From: Paenibacillus senegalensis JC66
GTDB lineage: Bacteria > Bacillota > Bacilli > Paenibacillales > NBRC-103111
Assembly (NCBI RefSeq): GCF_000285515.1
Contig: NZ_HE610964.1
Coordinates: 60,228-124,227 of the forward strand
DNA length: 64,000 nucleotides
Direction of reading: 5' to 3'
The notes under the pieces were generated by a model that saw only the letters and a program-made list of their open reading frames with translations, had not been told where the DNA came from and searched no databases. A program made the position numbers and the translations under genes. The first letter of the stretch is position 1; every line of letters starts with the position of its first letter. Shown here one piece after another: positions 12,033 to 20,187 of the stretch.

Positions 12033-12061
12033 ATGTTATGCAATATCCGATAACGTTTCAA
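12033..12061 (-). promoter_or_regulatory. candidate secA promoter
   Basis: TTGAAA (12056-12061), a 17-bp spacer and TAACAT (12033-12038) lie 48-76 nt before the secA start. Match to sigma-A consensus is moderate. Confidence 0.4.
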
Positions 12062-12125
12062 GTATACAGAAATTGTAACAGTTTGCTTCCCCTGTCGCAA
12101 CAAAAGGAAAGAATAGGATTTCATC

Positions 12126-12161
12126 TAAAAAAGCCCATTCGTCAAAAGACGAATTAGGCTT
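12126..12161 (-). terminator. terminator downstream of hpf
   Basis: Minus-strand stem AAGCC-TTCGTC with loop TTTT, pairing with GACGAA-GGCTT and followed by TTTT. Two small internal mismatches split the stem. It separates hpf from secA. Confidence 0.85.
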
Positions 12162-12186
12162 TGGTGCATGCTTTCTGTTATTAAAT

Positions 12187-12741
12187 TTAAGAAGTGGGTT
12201 CGATCAGGCCGTAGGTTCCGTCATGCCGCTTGTAGACAACGTTGACATTCTCCGAATCCTCGGTATTGGAGAAGACGAAAAAGTTGTGGCCGATCATGTT
12301 CATCTGGAGGATTGCTTCTTCTACATCCATAGGTTTCAGGGTGAAGCGCTTAGTACGTACCAGTTCGAATGAGTCCTCTTCCGCAGCTCCTCCGTTCAAA
12401 GCGGGATCTTCCACGAAATAGTTCTTCAGCTGTCCGCTTTCTTGACGCAGCTTGCGGTTCACTCGCGTTTTGTGCTTGCGGATCTGTCTTTCCAGCTTGT
12501 CTACCACCGCATCGATGGAGGCATACATATCATTGCTCTTATCCTCTGCCCGCAGCAGGACTCCTGTCAAAGGAATGGTCACTTCCACCCTCTGAACGTC
12601 CTTCACTACTCTTAAAGTTACATTTGCTTCCGAAGTGAGGGGGCTTTCAAAATACCTTTCGAGCTTACCCAGTTTCTTCTCTACGTATTCTCGCAAACTC
12701 GGGGTTACTTCCATGTTAGCACCACGGATATTGAATTTCAT
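12187..12741 (-). CDS. hpf: long-form ribosome hibernation promoting factor
   Basis: Long HPF dimerizes 70S ribosomes into 100S particles during slow growth. The ~100-residue N-terminal S30AE domain (MKFNIRGANMEVTPSLREYV) is joined by a linker to the C-terminal dimerization domain ending in VVYKRHDGTYGLIEP. Length 184 aa matches the long form. GGAGG precedes the ATG. It has its own promoter and terminator, so it appears monocistronic. Confidence 0.94.
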   Translation of the reverse strand: MKFNIRGANMEVTPSLREYVEKKLGKLERYFESPLTSEANVTLRVVKDVQRVEVTIPLTGVLLRAEDKSNDMYASIDAVVDKLERQIRKHKTRVNRKLRQESGQLKNYFVEDPALNGGAAEEDSFELVRTKRFTLKPMDVEEAILQMNMIGHNFFVFSNTEDSENVNVVYKRHDGTYGLIEPTS

Positions 12742-12764
12742 TTTAACTCCTCCCTTCTACCCAT

Positions 12765-12794
12765 ATTATAAACCATTTGAGGGGTCAATAACAA
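12765..12794 (-). promoter_or_regulatory. candidate hpf promoter
   Basis: TTGTTA (12789-12794), 18-bp spacer, TATAAT (12765-12770), ending 23 nt before the hpf start codon. Stress-sigma control is known for this gene in relatives, but no clear sigma-B or sigma-H site is seen here. Confidence 0.5.
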
Positions 12795-12845
12795 AAGCAG
12801 TGTAGAAGAATATATGAACATTTCTCCCGGCTTTATTATTTTTAC

Positions 12846-12876
12846 ACGAAAAAAACCCCGGAAAACACCGGGGTTG
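12846..12876 (-). terminator. terminator downstream of the cold-shock gene
   Basis: Perfect 8-bp stem AACCCCGG/CCGGGGTT with a 6-nt loop, followed on the minus strand by a run of T. Confidence 0.9.
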
Positions 12877-12950
12877 ATTCAAACCTGTTAAAACAGGCAA
12901 AATCTATGAGACAGCGGCAATTCCGCTATAAAAGTCTATGCATCAATGGA

Positions 12951-13148
12951 TTACAGTTTAGTTACGTTAGCCGCTTGTGGTCCACGAGCTCCTTCTACAA
13001 TATCGAATTCAACTTCTTGGCCTTCGTCCAAAGACTTGAAGCCTTCTTCCTGAATTGCCGAGAAATGTACGAATACATCTCCGCCTTCTTCCGTCTCAAT
13101 GAAACCGTATCCTTTTTCTGCGTTAAACCATTTCACTTTACCTTGCAT
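12951..13148 (-). CDS. cold-shock protein, CspA family
   Basis: A single OB-fold RNA/DNA chaperone of 65 aa. RNP1 (KGYGFIE) and RNP2 (VFVHF) are intact. The start is set at 13148 (MQGKVKWF), ~10 nt after GAAGGG; the ATG three codons earlier touches the ribosome-binding site. It has its own promoter and terminator. Its position between hpf and fliT is not part of the usual B. subtilis order. Confidence 0.93.
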   Translation of the reverse strand: MQGKVKWFNAEKGYGFIETEEGGDVFVHFSAIQEEGFKSLDEGQEVEFDIVEGARGPQAANVTKL

Positions 13149-13200
13149 TCGAAACATTCCCTTCGTTTTCAAATAAAGTGTGAAAGCGATTCACAACTTG

Positions 13201-13230
13201 ACTATACCATTGGGCTAACAACGATGTCAA
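13201..13230 (-). promoter_or_regulatory. cold-shock gene promoter
   Basis: TTGACA (13225-13230), 18-bp spacer, TATAGT (13201-13206). The start codon is ~50 nt further, leaving a leader that contains the inverted repeat TGTGAA-N5-TTCACA. Confidence 0.7.
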
Positions 13231-13288
13231 TTAAAACCAATTGGGGACAATTTTCAGAAAAAACACAATTCACATTTCATCAACGCAT

Positions 13289-13379
13289 TTATACACAAGA
13301 TGAAACCTTATTTTCATTAGTTATTCACAGAGTTATGCACATTATCCACAGGTTGAGGACAGACTTGGCTTGTGAATAG
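13289..13379. promoter_or_regulatory. cluster of DnaA-box-like sequences
   Basis: Four exact matches to TTATNCACA on the plus strand: TTATACACA (13289-13297), TTATTCACA (13321-13329), TTATGCACA (13333-13341) and TTATCCACA (13342-13350). The last three are nearly contiguous. TGTGAATAG (13371-13379) is a one-mismatch site on the other strand. They lie in the 302-bp gap between the cold-shock gene and fliT, upstream of the csp promoter. Binding by DnaA is inferred from sequence only. Confidence 0.6.
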
Positions 13380-13399
13380 TGTGTAGAAAAAAGGCAAAA

Positions 13400-13442
13400 A
13401 AGGTCGAAAAAATGAAAAACCGTGGATAACTCATCCAACGGT
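13400..13442 (-). terminator. terminator downstream of fliT
   Basis: Minus-strand hairpin ACCGT..GGAT/ATCC..ACGGT with one bulge, followed by TTTTCATTTTTT. It closes the flagellar transcript. Confidence 0.7.
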
Positions 13443-13450
13443 CGGAAAAC

Positions 13451-13786
13451 TCATTTTTTCTTATCAAACAGTACGGCATCGGGAGTCCAGCTAGGGTCGT
13501 AAGCGGCCCTCTGTTTTTTTGCCTTGGAGCTTCTCTCCAAATGCTGGCGGGCCTCCTCCCTGAGCTCCTCCATGCGGGCTTGGATAACCGGATCATACCG
13601 AAGAATGTCAGCTATTGGCTCCCGGTACATCTCCGCACTCTTATGTCCTTCCAGAGCCTTCCGGATTTGTTGAACGATCCGCTCCCGCTCCTTCACAAAG
13701 TCCTCCACCTCTTCGAAATCAGCAGTAGGCACCCTCTCGACAAAATCAAGCGTTAATGTTTTTAAAGAAGAGATCAGGTTATCCAT
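13451..13786 (-). CDS. fliT: FliT-like flagellar protein
   Basis: A 111-aa predicted all-helical protein immediately after fliS; position and size match the FliT export chaperone for the cap protein FliD. Sequence similarity to known FliT is hard to judge by eye. The start at 13786 (MDNLISS) overlaps the fliS stop, suggesting translational coupling because no strong ribosome-binding site is visible. Confidence 0.65.
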   Translation of the reverse strand: MDNLISSLKTLTLDFVERVPTADFEEVEDFVKERERIVQQIRKALEGHKSAEMYREPIADILRYDPVIQARMEELREEARQHLERSSKAKKQRAAYDPSWTPDAVLFDKKK

Positions 13787-14180
13787 TGACAACACCGGCA
13801 GCCTGGGCATTAGCTTTCTTGGCAGCTTCAACCCAGGTTTCTTTGAATTCTACTAAATACCCGAGGACTTCTTCCGCTGGCTCCGCCGCTTTTTTTGTAT
13901 TAGCTTCAATGAGCCGATAATTGAAGTACTCATACAATTGGGATAATTCCTGGGAAACCTCTATGTTTCTATCGAGACTGGCGGAAAGCTCAGAGATGAT
14001 ATTTTGTACTTTGCATAAATTCAAGTTTGCTTTCTCGTAATTGTTCTCATGAATCCCTTCTATACCGGCTCTGCAAAACCGGATTGCTCCATCACAGAGC
14101 ATAATCAGTAACTGCGCCGGTGTGGCTGTCTGCACGGATGTCTCTAGATACTTATTTCTATTTACCTGCGCTTGAAACAT
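13779..14180 (-). CDS. fliS: flagellin export chaperone FliS
   Basis: FliS binds the disordered C-terminus of flagellin before export. The N-terminal pattern (Y-LETSVQTATPAQLLIMLCDGAIRF) is diagnostic. The start at 14180 (MFQAQVNR) follows GGAGG by 11 nt; the ATG six codons earlier contains that GGAGG. 133 aa. It lies between flaG and fliT. Confidence 0.92.
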   Translation of the reverse strand: MFQAQVNRNKYLETSVQTATPAQLLIMLCDGAIRFCRAGIEGIHENNYEKANLNLCKVQNIISELSASLDRNIEVSQELSQLYEYFNYRLIEANTKKAAEPAEEVLGYLVEFKETWVEAAKKANAQAAGVVNG

Positions 14181-14213
14181 AGAATTGTCAGCCTCCATTC
14201 CGTATAATCATTG

Positions 14214-14293
14214 TGGCTAATTCATTTTCTGGCTGTTCCATTGTCTTGCTATTTCATAGTCTGGCTATATCATTGTGCAGCTATTTCCTCTCG
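14214..14293. repeat. five imperfect 16-bp tandem repeats
   Basis: Units TGGCTAATTCATTTTC, TGGCTGTTCCATTGTC, TTGCTATTTCATAGTC, TGGCTATATCATTGTG and CAGCTATTTCCTCTCG follow one another without gaps across the fliS-flaG spacer. The last enters the end of flaG. Confidence 0.75.
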
Positions 14294-14661
14294 TCAACAA
14301 TTAAGCCTGCCATTTCCCATATTTTTGCAATAAAGTCCAAAGTTTTTTCCGGCGGAATTTCCCGCAAAGTGTCTCCTGTCTCATAATCCAGGACCTTCAC
14401 CATAATCTGATTGGTCTTCTCATGGACAGATACTTCCAGATAGGTTGGTTTACCTTGTAGTGATTTAGCTGCCCTTTCGATAGCCATGACCAAATGCTCG
14501 TCGCCGACAGGAATTTTCTCTCCTTTAAGTTCAGCTGCTTTTAACTGCTTGAGCGTTTGAATTGAGGATAACATCCGTTCAGCAATTCGCTGTGAAGCGG
14601 CAGCAGGGATACTTCTATCTAACGACACGCTGCCCGAGCTGGGTGGAAAATTAGTATTCAA
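14281..14661 (-). CDS. flaG: FlaG family protein
   Basis: FlaG influences filament length or assembly in several bacteria. The C-terminal half has the FlaG pattern (SVHEKTNQIMVKVLD then REIPPEKTLDFIAKIWE). A longer open frame overlaps fliD, but TTG at 14661 is chosen because GGAGG lies 9 nt upstream and outside fliD; this gives 126 aa. The N-terminal ~35 residues are low complexity. Confidence 0.85.
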   Translation of the reverse strand: MNTNFPPSSGSVSLDRSIPAAASQRIAERMLSSIQTLKQLKAAELKGEKIPVGDEHLVMAIERAAKSLQGKPTYLEVSVHEKTNQIMVKVLDYETGDTLREIPPEKTLDFIAKIWEMAGLIVDERK

Positions 14662-14701
14662 TAGAATCTTCCTCCGTTTTAACAAAATAAGCGAAATTGT
14701 C

Positions 14702-16189
14702 TTACATGCCTCCGCCAAACTGTTGGACAAGGAATGAGCTTTGCATATTCATTTGATTTATCGCTTTTTCCATGGCTGTGAACTGGCTGTAGTACCTGCT
14801 TTCAATCTGCATCATTTTTCGCGTCATGTCGCTAATTTCGCCTTCCAGCCTGCGAATGTCTTTGCTCAACATGCTGTTATCAACCAGTTCTATACCCGAT
14901 CCGGCTTTTGCCGTTAAATGGGTAAGTGAATCTTTTACAACATTATTTAACCGCGTGGCAAATCCTGCGTTGTTAGAGTTATCGCCGGACTTGGCCGCTG
15001 TAAATAATTGGGCCACTTCATCAGGATTATCCGATATCGCTTGTCTTAGCTTATCTTCATCAATATGTAGCTTACCGTTTTCTTCATAATTAAGTGTCGT
15101 GATGCCAATATCGCTTAGGCTTGTATAATCACCCGCAGGAAGGCCGCTCACCGGTGTTGACAAAGCAAACCGCATATCGTTAACCAACGTTCTTAAAAGC
15201 GGGTCGCTGCGCAGAAGTCCGCTTTTAGCTTTTGCTTCCCAGTTCTCGATTTCTTTCTCCTTCATCTGCTCCTTCTGCTCTGCTGTTAATGGCGTATAAT
15301 CACGGTATTTGGGCTCGTTCAGTTTGCTGTGAAGATTCTCGATAAGCTCATTATATTTGTCTACGAACGATTTAATATTATCGAATACGGCGTCAACATC
15401 TTTTGTCACCGATATATTTACAGGCTGCTCTCCCTCGGCCTGAGCTTTTTTCGCGGTAAATGTCATGCCGTTGATAGTGAAGACGTTAGAAGAGAACTTT
15501 GCTTCGATTCCATTATAGTGAACAACAGCATCCGAACCTTCTGCCTTAGCCGTCCCCCCATCGCTAGTCAGCATAAGGCTATTCAACAAAGATGGATTTT
15601 CACTGCTTAATTCTATCTTGGATTCCTCGCCAGTCTTATTAGAGGTGAAAAAAAGCCTGTCCAACGAGCTGTCGTAACTAACTTTTACTCCTGTACGGTG
15701 GGACTGATTGTTCACAGTGTTCAAAAATACGGTGAGAGAATCCTCCCCGCTGACGGTTATTTCGGCAGACCCTTTATCTCCCGTAATCGTTAGTTTGGTG
15801 GATCCTTCAAAGCCAAGGTCTTTCAGCTTAGTTGAGGCTCCATTCCCTGCGTCAAGCTTATCAGACGTTAAGGAGGCAGCCTTTGCCAGTTGATCAATCT
15901 TGAGAGTATAGTTGCCTGTCGCAGCATTCTTTCCTGAAACGGTAACTACGCTTTCATCTGATGACTGTGCTTTGGAAGCATTAAAAGAAGAAGATAGTGT
16001 CATATCGAATGCCATATTTCGGAACTCAACAAGTTTGCTATTAATTTCTCTGTAGGCGGTTCTCTGCCAATCTAATGTTTGATGCTTCTGGTTAAGCTTT
16101 GTTAAGGGGATGCGACGTGCTGCCATCATTTGCTTAACAATAGAATCTATATCCATACCTGTTGCCAATCCGCCAACTCTCATTACCAT
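14702..16189 (-). CDS. fliD: flagellar hook-associated protein 2 (filament cap)
   Basis: FliD caps the growing filament and guides flagellin folding. The N-terminus VGGLATGMDIDSIVKQMM and the C-terminal coiled-coil region (MMQIESRYYSQFTAMEKAINQMN) match the family. 495 aa. AAGGTG precedes the ATG by 7 nt. Codes upstream of flaG, fliS and fliT, likely in one transcript. Confidence 0.94.
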   Translation of the reverse strand: MVMRVGGLATGMDIDSIVKQMMAARRIPLTKLNQKHQTLDWQRTAYREINSKLVEFRNMAFDMTLSSSFNASKAQSSDESVVTVSGKNAATGNYTLKIDQLAKAASLTSDKLDAGNGASTKLKDLGFEGSTKLTITGDKGSAEITVSGEDSLTVFLNTVNNQSHRTGVKVSYDSSLDRLFFTSNKTGEESKIELSSENPSLLNSLMLTSDGGTAKAEGSDAVVHYNGIEAKFSSNVFTINGMTFTAKKAQAEGEQPVNISVTKDVDAVFDNIKSFVDKYNELIENLHSKLNEPKYRDYTPLTAEQKEQMKEKEIENWEAKAKSGLLRSDPLLRTLVNDMRFALSTPVSGLPAGDYTSLSDIGITTLNYEENGKLHIDEDKLRQAISDNPDEVAQLFTAAKSGDNSNNAGFATRLNNVVKDSLTHLTAKAGSGIELVDNSMLSKDIRRLEGEISDMTRKMMQIESRYYSQFTAMEKAINQMNMQSSFLVQQFGGGM

Positions 16190-16536
16190 TGTTCTTCACC
16201 TTCTACTTAGTAGTATGTATTTATTACCTTGCCGATAATTAATGAGTTACTTATTTTATCGGAACTCCGCGTTCAATTTATGAGCCAAAACCTCAAAAAC
16301 CACTATCCTTCTATCTAATTTTTTTGAAATAATTGGCTCTCCTGTATTTTGGCGATGAATAACAGCTGGGCAGCGGCTCTCACCCACCAATCAGTCACCG
16401 ACTGAGCGGCATTCCAAACGAAGCACCGCTCCAATCTACTGCGCTTTGTTTTATCACAGGTTAACATTGGACGTTTAAACATAAAGAAGAGACCTGGCCC
16501 GAGCCAGATCTCCAAATGGAAAGTCTATAATAGCGA
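16190..16536 (-). other. fliD-hag intergenic region with hag terminator
   Basis: The 347-bp gap has no convincing gene. On the minus strand GAGATCTGGC/GCCAGGTCTC (16489-16512, one G.U pair on that strand) followed by TTCTTT is the hag terminator. Nearer fliD a CCGATAA motif resembles a sigma-D -10, but its TAAA partner is only 13-14 nt away, so a fliD sigma-D promoter is uncertain. Confidence 0.6.
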
Positions 16537-17550
16537 TTAACGAAGCAGTTGAAGCACGCCTTGCGGCTGTTGGTTGGCTTGAGCCAGCATAGCTTGAGCA
16601 GCTTGAGTAAGGATGTTGTTCTTAGTGAACTCCATCATTTCTTTAGCCATATCCACATCACGGATACGGGACTCAGCAGCAGTCAAGTTCTCAGCTGTAG
16701 CACCCAAGTTGTTGATAGTGTGCTCCAAACGGTTCTGGTTAGCACCCAGTTTGGCGCGCTCGTTCGAAACTACGTTCAATGCATTATTAATGGTAGTGAT
16801 AGCAGCATCAGCAGTTTCTTGTGAAGAAATGTCGACACCGATAGCTCCTTTAGTTCCGGCAGCCAAATTTTCTTCTGCAGCAAGAACGAGCGTTCCGGCG
16901 TTATAGTATCCTGCAGGCAAAACGTTATCCGGATCGGTTGCATCCTCATCCTGCCAAGTACCTAATACTGTAGTACCATCAGCGCCAATAAGCTGTGTTG
17001 GATCTCCTGCGTTAGCACCAGCAGTAACGGTATAAGCTTTACCAACACCCAAGATATCGGCACTCATATCGCCAATGCTCAGTTTAATATTTTGTCCGGA
17101 GTTAGCACCGATATGGAACGTTTTATTGGAGAAGCTTCCATCTAATACTTTTTGGTTGTTGAATTCCGTATCTGTAGAAATACGGGTAACTTCAGCAGCC
17201 AGTTCGTTAACTTCCGCTTGCAGCTTCTCACGGTCGATATCTTCGTTCGTGTCGGAAGCCGCTTGAACAGCCAGTTCACGCATACGCTGCAGGATGCTGT
17301 GAGTTTCAGTCAATGCACCTTCAGCTGTTTGGATCAAGGAAATACCGTCTTGAGCGTTTTTGGACGCCATTTCCAAACCGCGGATTTGACCGCGCATTTT
17401 TTCAGAAATTGCGAGACCAGCAGCATCGTCACCAGCACGGTTGATGCGGTAGCCGGAAGATAATTTCTCCAGGTTTTTAGCAGAGTTTCCAGTGTTTACA
17501 CCCAATTGACGATGAGTGTTCAGAGCAGAAATGTTGTGATTGATAATCAT
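16537..17550 (-). CDS. hag: flagellin
   Basis: Filament subunit of 337 aa. The conserved D0/D1 ends are present: [17 protein letters not shown] at the N-terminus and [18 protein letters not shown]...VLQLLR at the C-terminus. The variable middle is short. GGAGG lies 7 nt before the ATG. The ~200-nt leader contains several GGA motifs, one in the ribosome-binding site; with csrA and fliW just upstream, CsrA repression of translation as in B. subtilis is plausible but inferred. Confidence 0.96.
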   Translation of the reverse strand: MIINHNISALNTHRQLGVNTGNSAKNLEKLSSGYRINRAGDDAAGLAISEKMRGQIRGLEMASKNAQDGISLIQTAEGALTETHSILQRMRELAVQAASDTNEDIDREKLQAEVNELAAEVTRISTDTEFNNQKVLDGSFSNKTFHIGANSGQNIKLSIGDMSADILGVGKAYTVTAGANAGDPTQLIGADGTTVLGTWQDEDATDPDNVLPAGYYNAGTLVLAAEENLAAGTKGAIGVDISSQETADAAITTINNALNVVSNERAKLGANQNRLEHTINNLGATAENLTAAESRIRDVDMAKEMMEFTKNNILTQAAQAMLAQANQQPQGVLQLLR

Positions 17551-17755
17551 GTTTCTTCCTCCTTGAAATAGTCGTTTCCCACTTCCATGTGGTTAGCTTA
17601 TAATCATTGGAGCGGCCGTCCCCAACAAAAATAGCTTCTATACTATTTATCGTAATGGAGGAGTGAATAATGAAGATTGAAATTATCTAAAAATCGCCAC
17701 AAAACACCGTTTTCTCTCTAATACCCCCACGCATCGCTGCATTATCTCCTTAAAT

Positions 17756-17992
17756 CTATGTTATTCCCTTGATTTCTATCATTTTCTTGATTTCGTTCAT
17801 ATCCATCGGAATTTGGGCTGCTTCTTGGTTCGACTCCTGGATCATCTGATAGATCTCCTTACGATAAATATCAATCTGTTTAGGCGCTCGAATACCTAAT
17901 TTTATCTGATCCCCTTCTGCAGCGATGACTACCAGCTCGATGTCATCTCCGATCATGATCGCCTCGCCCGGTTTTCGAGTTAATACCAACAT
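17756..17992 (-). CDS. csrA: carbon storage regulator CsrA
   Basis: RNA-binding translational repressor of flagellin. [19 protein letters not shown] and the [15 protein letters not shown] segment are typical. 78 aa. It starts 2 bp after the fliW stop, so the antagonist and the repressor are co-translated, as in B. subtilis. Confidence 0.95.
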   Translation of the reverse strand: MLVLTRKPGEAIMIGDDIELVVIAAEGDQIKLGIRAPKQIDIYRKEIYQMIQESNQEAAQIPMDMNEIKKMIEIKGIT

Positions 17993-17994
17993 GT

Positions 17995-18447
17995 TTAACC
18001 CTCCCTACTGGACAAACCCGTTTGATGACGTATTAAAGCATGTCTGGATTTATAGACTGTATCATGAAGAATGACTTGCTTAGCTACCCTCAAGCCAGGG
18101 TTGACAACTATCGGTGCTTGCAGGTTAATCGTCGCGGATTCAAGACTTCCTCTAATCGTCACAATTGCTTTGATTTGAACATCATTTTCCCTTTCGATCT
18201 TCAAATCTTCTTTTATAGAACCAGACAATTCAAATGAATATTCGGGGTAAAATAAAAAAGGATCGACCGTAATGAACGCAACGCTCCCGTCTTCCACGGA
18301 TTGCAGAAACGAAAATGGCATTTCTTCTCCCGTGTTAACCCAGGTAAACTTACGCAACTCTTCAAAACCCGGAAGACCTTGTGGAAAATGAATCATTTGC
18401 TCTTCCTGTATTTCCAATTCCCCAAATCTTGCCGTACTGATTTTCAT
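17995..18447 (-). CDS. fliW: flagellar assembly factor FliW
   Basis: FliW binds either flagellin or CsrA and relieves CsrA repression once flagellin is exported. The N-terminus ([22 protein letters not shown]) is diagnostic. 150 aa. Adjacent to csrA and hag, completing the FliW-CsrA-Hag homeostatic switch. Confidence 0.94.
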   Translation of the reverse strand: MKISTARFGELEIQEEQMIHFPQGLPGFEELRKFTWVNTGEEMPFSFLQSVEDGSVAFITVDPFLFYPEYSFELSGSIKEDLKIERENDVQIKAIVTIRGSLESATINLQAPIVVNPGLRVAKQVILHDTVYKSRHALIRHQTGLSSREG

Positions 18448-18518
18448 AGCTCACGCACTCCCGTTCCGTATTGTTACAGCAAAAAAAGCTACAACGGACA
18501 CTCTCCATTATAGCTCTC

Positions 18519-19088
18519 TTATTGCTTGATATCGATCTTTGGCGGAATAATTTCGACGGACTGATACTGCAGCATATAAATATTTAATTTCCCCGGCTCA
18601 TAATCTATCTGTGGACGGTGAGGTTGAACATGCAATTGATACGAACCTTCCTTAACTTGAATGCTGGTGTTACCTGGCTTATATTCGATAGCTACGGATG
18701 GATAGGCCAACGGAGCGCGCGGTTCTATGCCAGCTTCTTGAAAAGCCCGCTCTCGCGCCAGCTCTGCAAATACATGCTCACCCGTATGAATAGCCGCCAT
18801 GCGATTGCCCTCCTCCACTCTCCTTGCAATCCCTTGAAGAACAATATCTTGGCATTGGGAGTATATCCTCTGATTGAGATTAAAAGGATGGTCTTTTCCA
18901 AGCGATGCCCACGCGCTGCCCTGGTCGATAGTCAACTCGCTTCTGGAGGATTCCATTACTAGCTCGGGGCGGGTAGTATGGATTTCCATATCCGCTCTAG
19001 ACTGCTTAATAAAATTCCGTCCTAATTCCGACTGCATTCCCAATTTTGCGTGCTGCTGGCGTATTTCGATAACGGGAAGGGGCATCAT
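18519..19088 (-). CDS. DUF6470 family protein (YviE-like)
   Basis: 189-aa protein of unknown biochemical role found between flgL and fliW in Bacillales. It begins PVIEIRQQHAKLGMQS and ends with repeated beta-strand-like segments (SVAIEYKPGNTSIQVKEG). The family is named by position and look; no catalytic motif is visible. It starts 16 bp after flgL. Confidence 0.75.
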   Translation of the reverse strand: MMPLPVIEIRQQHAKLGMQSELGRNFIKQSRADMEIHTTRPELVMESSRSELTIDQGSAWASLGKDHPFNLNQRIYSQCQDIVLQGIARRVEEGNRMAAIHTGEHVFAELARERAFQEAGIEPRAPLAYPSVAIEYKPGNTSIQVKEGSYQLHVQPHRPQIDYEPGKLNIYMLQYQSVEIIPPKIDIKQ

Positions 19089-19104
19089 GCTGTCAACCCC
19101 TTCT

Positions 19105-20001
19105 CTATCTTAGGAAATCAACTAATGTCGGGGTAATCACTTTAGCACCAACAGCCAATGACGCCTGGTAAATACTCTCGCTGATTTTAGCTTGAATAAT
19201 TAACTCCGCATAGTCTGCAGCTTCAACTTTGGACTGCATCGATTCCAGGTTTATTTCCAGATCATCCAGCCTGCTTTCTACTAAGTCAACCCGGTTGGAC
19301 CTTGCTCCAATTTCAGCATGTACCGAAAGAATTTGATCCAGTCTGGAATCGATTTTATCGAGAGATGCCCCTATTTCATCGAAATCGGCATTTTCTAAGG
19401 AAAGAATCAATTCATCCATTAATCGAAAAGCGTTGTCCTCAGCTCCAGGCTCCCCAAAAATGTCGTTTCCAGATAAGTTGACCGGAGCTTGAATGCCTGC
19501 TCCAAGACTTAGCACAATAAGCCTATTGTCAGTGGAGTCATTAGCCGCGTTCTCTTCGGAAAATGGCGCTTTATCGGTCACCTGTCCATTGAAAACATAT
19601 TTGCCATTAAGCTTACTATTTCCAATATCCAGCATCTGGGCCCTTAATTCTTTTACTTCTTTGTTAATAGCGTCTAGCGCTTCTTGAGGGTTAGTCTCAC
19701 TAGATGCTTTAACGGCCAGCTCCTTGATGCGGTGCATGACAGCTTCTGTTTGTTTCAGCATGTCATCGGAAAAATCAAGCCAGGACTTGGCGGTATCGAC
19801 ATTTTTCTGGTATTGCTCATTAGCCGACAGCTCGTTTCGATAGCGAAGAGAATAGGTAATGCCTACCGGATCGTCCGAAGGCTTGTTAAGCTTCATGCCA
19901 GTGGTCATCTGCTGCTGGATGTTCTCCATGCGGGACAGATTGCGATTCAGGTTGCGCATGAGCTGAGTGTGCATCATGCCTTGCGTAACACGAAGTGCCA
20001 T
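19105..20001 (-). CDS. flgL: flagellar hook-associated protein 3
   Basis: Hook-filament junction protein. The N-terminus MALRVTQGMMHTQLMRNLNRN and the flagellin-like C-terminus (ARSNRVDLVESRLDDLE then YAELIIQAKISESIYQASL) identify it. 298 aa. It follows flgK after a 186-bp spacer that contains short tandem repeats. Confidence 0.93.
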   Translation of the reverse strand: MALRVTQGMMHTQLMRNLNRNLSRMENIQQQMTTGMKLNKPSDDPVGITYSLRYRNELSANEQYQKNVDTAKSWLDFSDDMLKQTEAVMHRIKELAVKASSETNPQEALDAINKEVKELRAQMLDIGNSKLNGKYVFNGQVTDKAPFSEENAANDSTDNRLIVLSLGAGIQAPVNLSGNDIFGEPGAEDNAFRLMDELILSLENADFDEIGASLDKIDSRLDQILSVHAEIGARSNRVDLVESRLDDLEINLESMQSKVEAADYAELIIQAKISESIYQASLAVGAKVITPTLVDFLR

Positions 20002-20102
20002 ATAGGCCCCTCCTTCATAATTTCCTATGTCGTCCTTAACATAATCGACTATTCAAAGGAATCGAGGTATATTGTACAAAATGCTCAAGTTTAGCTCCTG
20101 CA

Positions 20103-20156
20103 AGTGATCCTGCAGTGATCCTGCAAAGTTCCTACAAAGATCCGCAAAGATCCAAC
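20103..20156. repeat. imperfect 10-11-bp tandem repeats
   Basis: Consecutive units AGTGATCCTGC (twice), AAAGTTCCTAC, AAAGATCCGC and AAAGATCCAAC lie in the flgL-flgK spacer. No known function. Confidence 0.6.
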
Positions 20157-20187
20157 AAGCGAAGACAGGAAGCCGCACTACTTGATT

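Noticed and set aside
13342..13596. 84-codon minus-strand frame overlapping fliT
   Set aside because: It is out of frame with fliT, runs through the fliT terminator and the DnaA boxes, and has no start signal.
16231..16270. Sigma-D promoter for fliD
   Set aside because: CCGATAA is present but the upstream TAAA is only 13-14 nt away, against 16 nt for the good flgM promoter.
16315..16515. 66-codon minus-strand frame between fliD and hag
   Set aside because: It overlaps the hag terminator and has no ribosome-binding site or recognisable protein pattern.
17661..17690. Plus-strand GGAGG followed by a six-codon frame upstream of hag
   Set aside because: Too short and opposite to all neighbours; probably chance in the hag leader.
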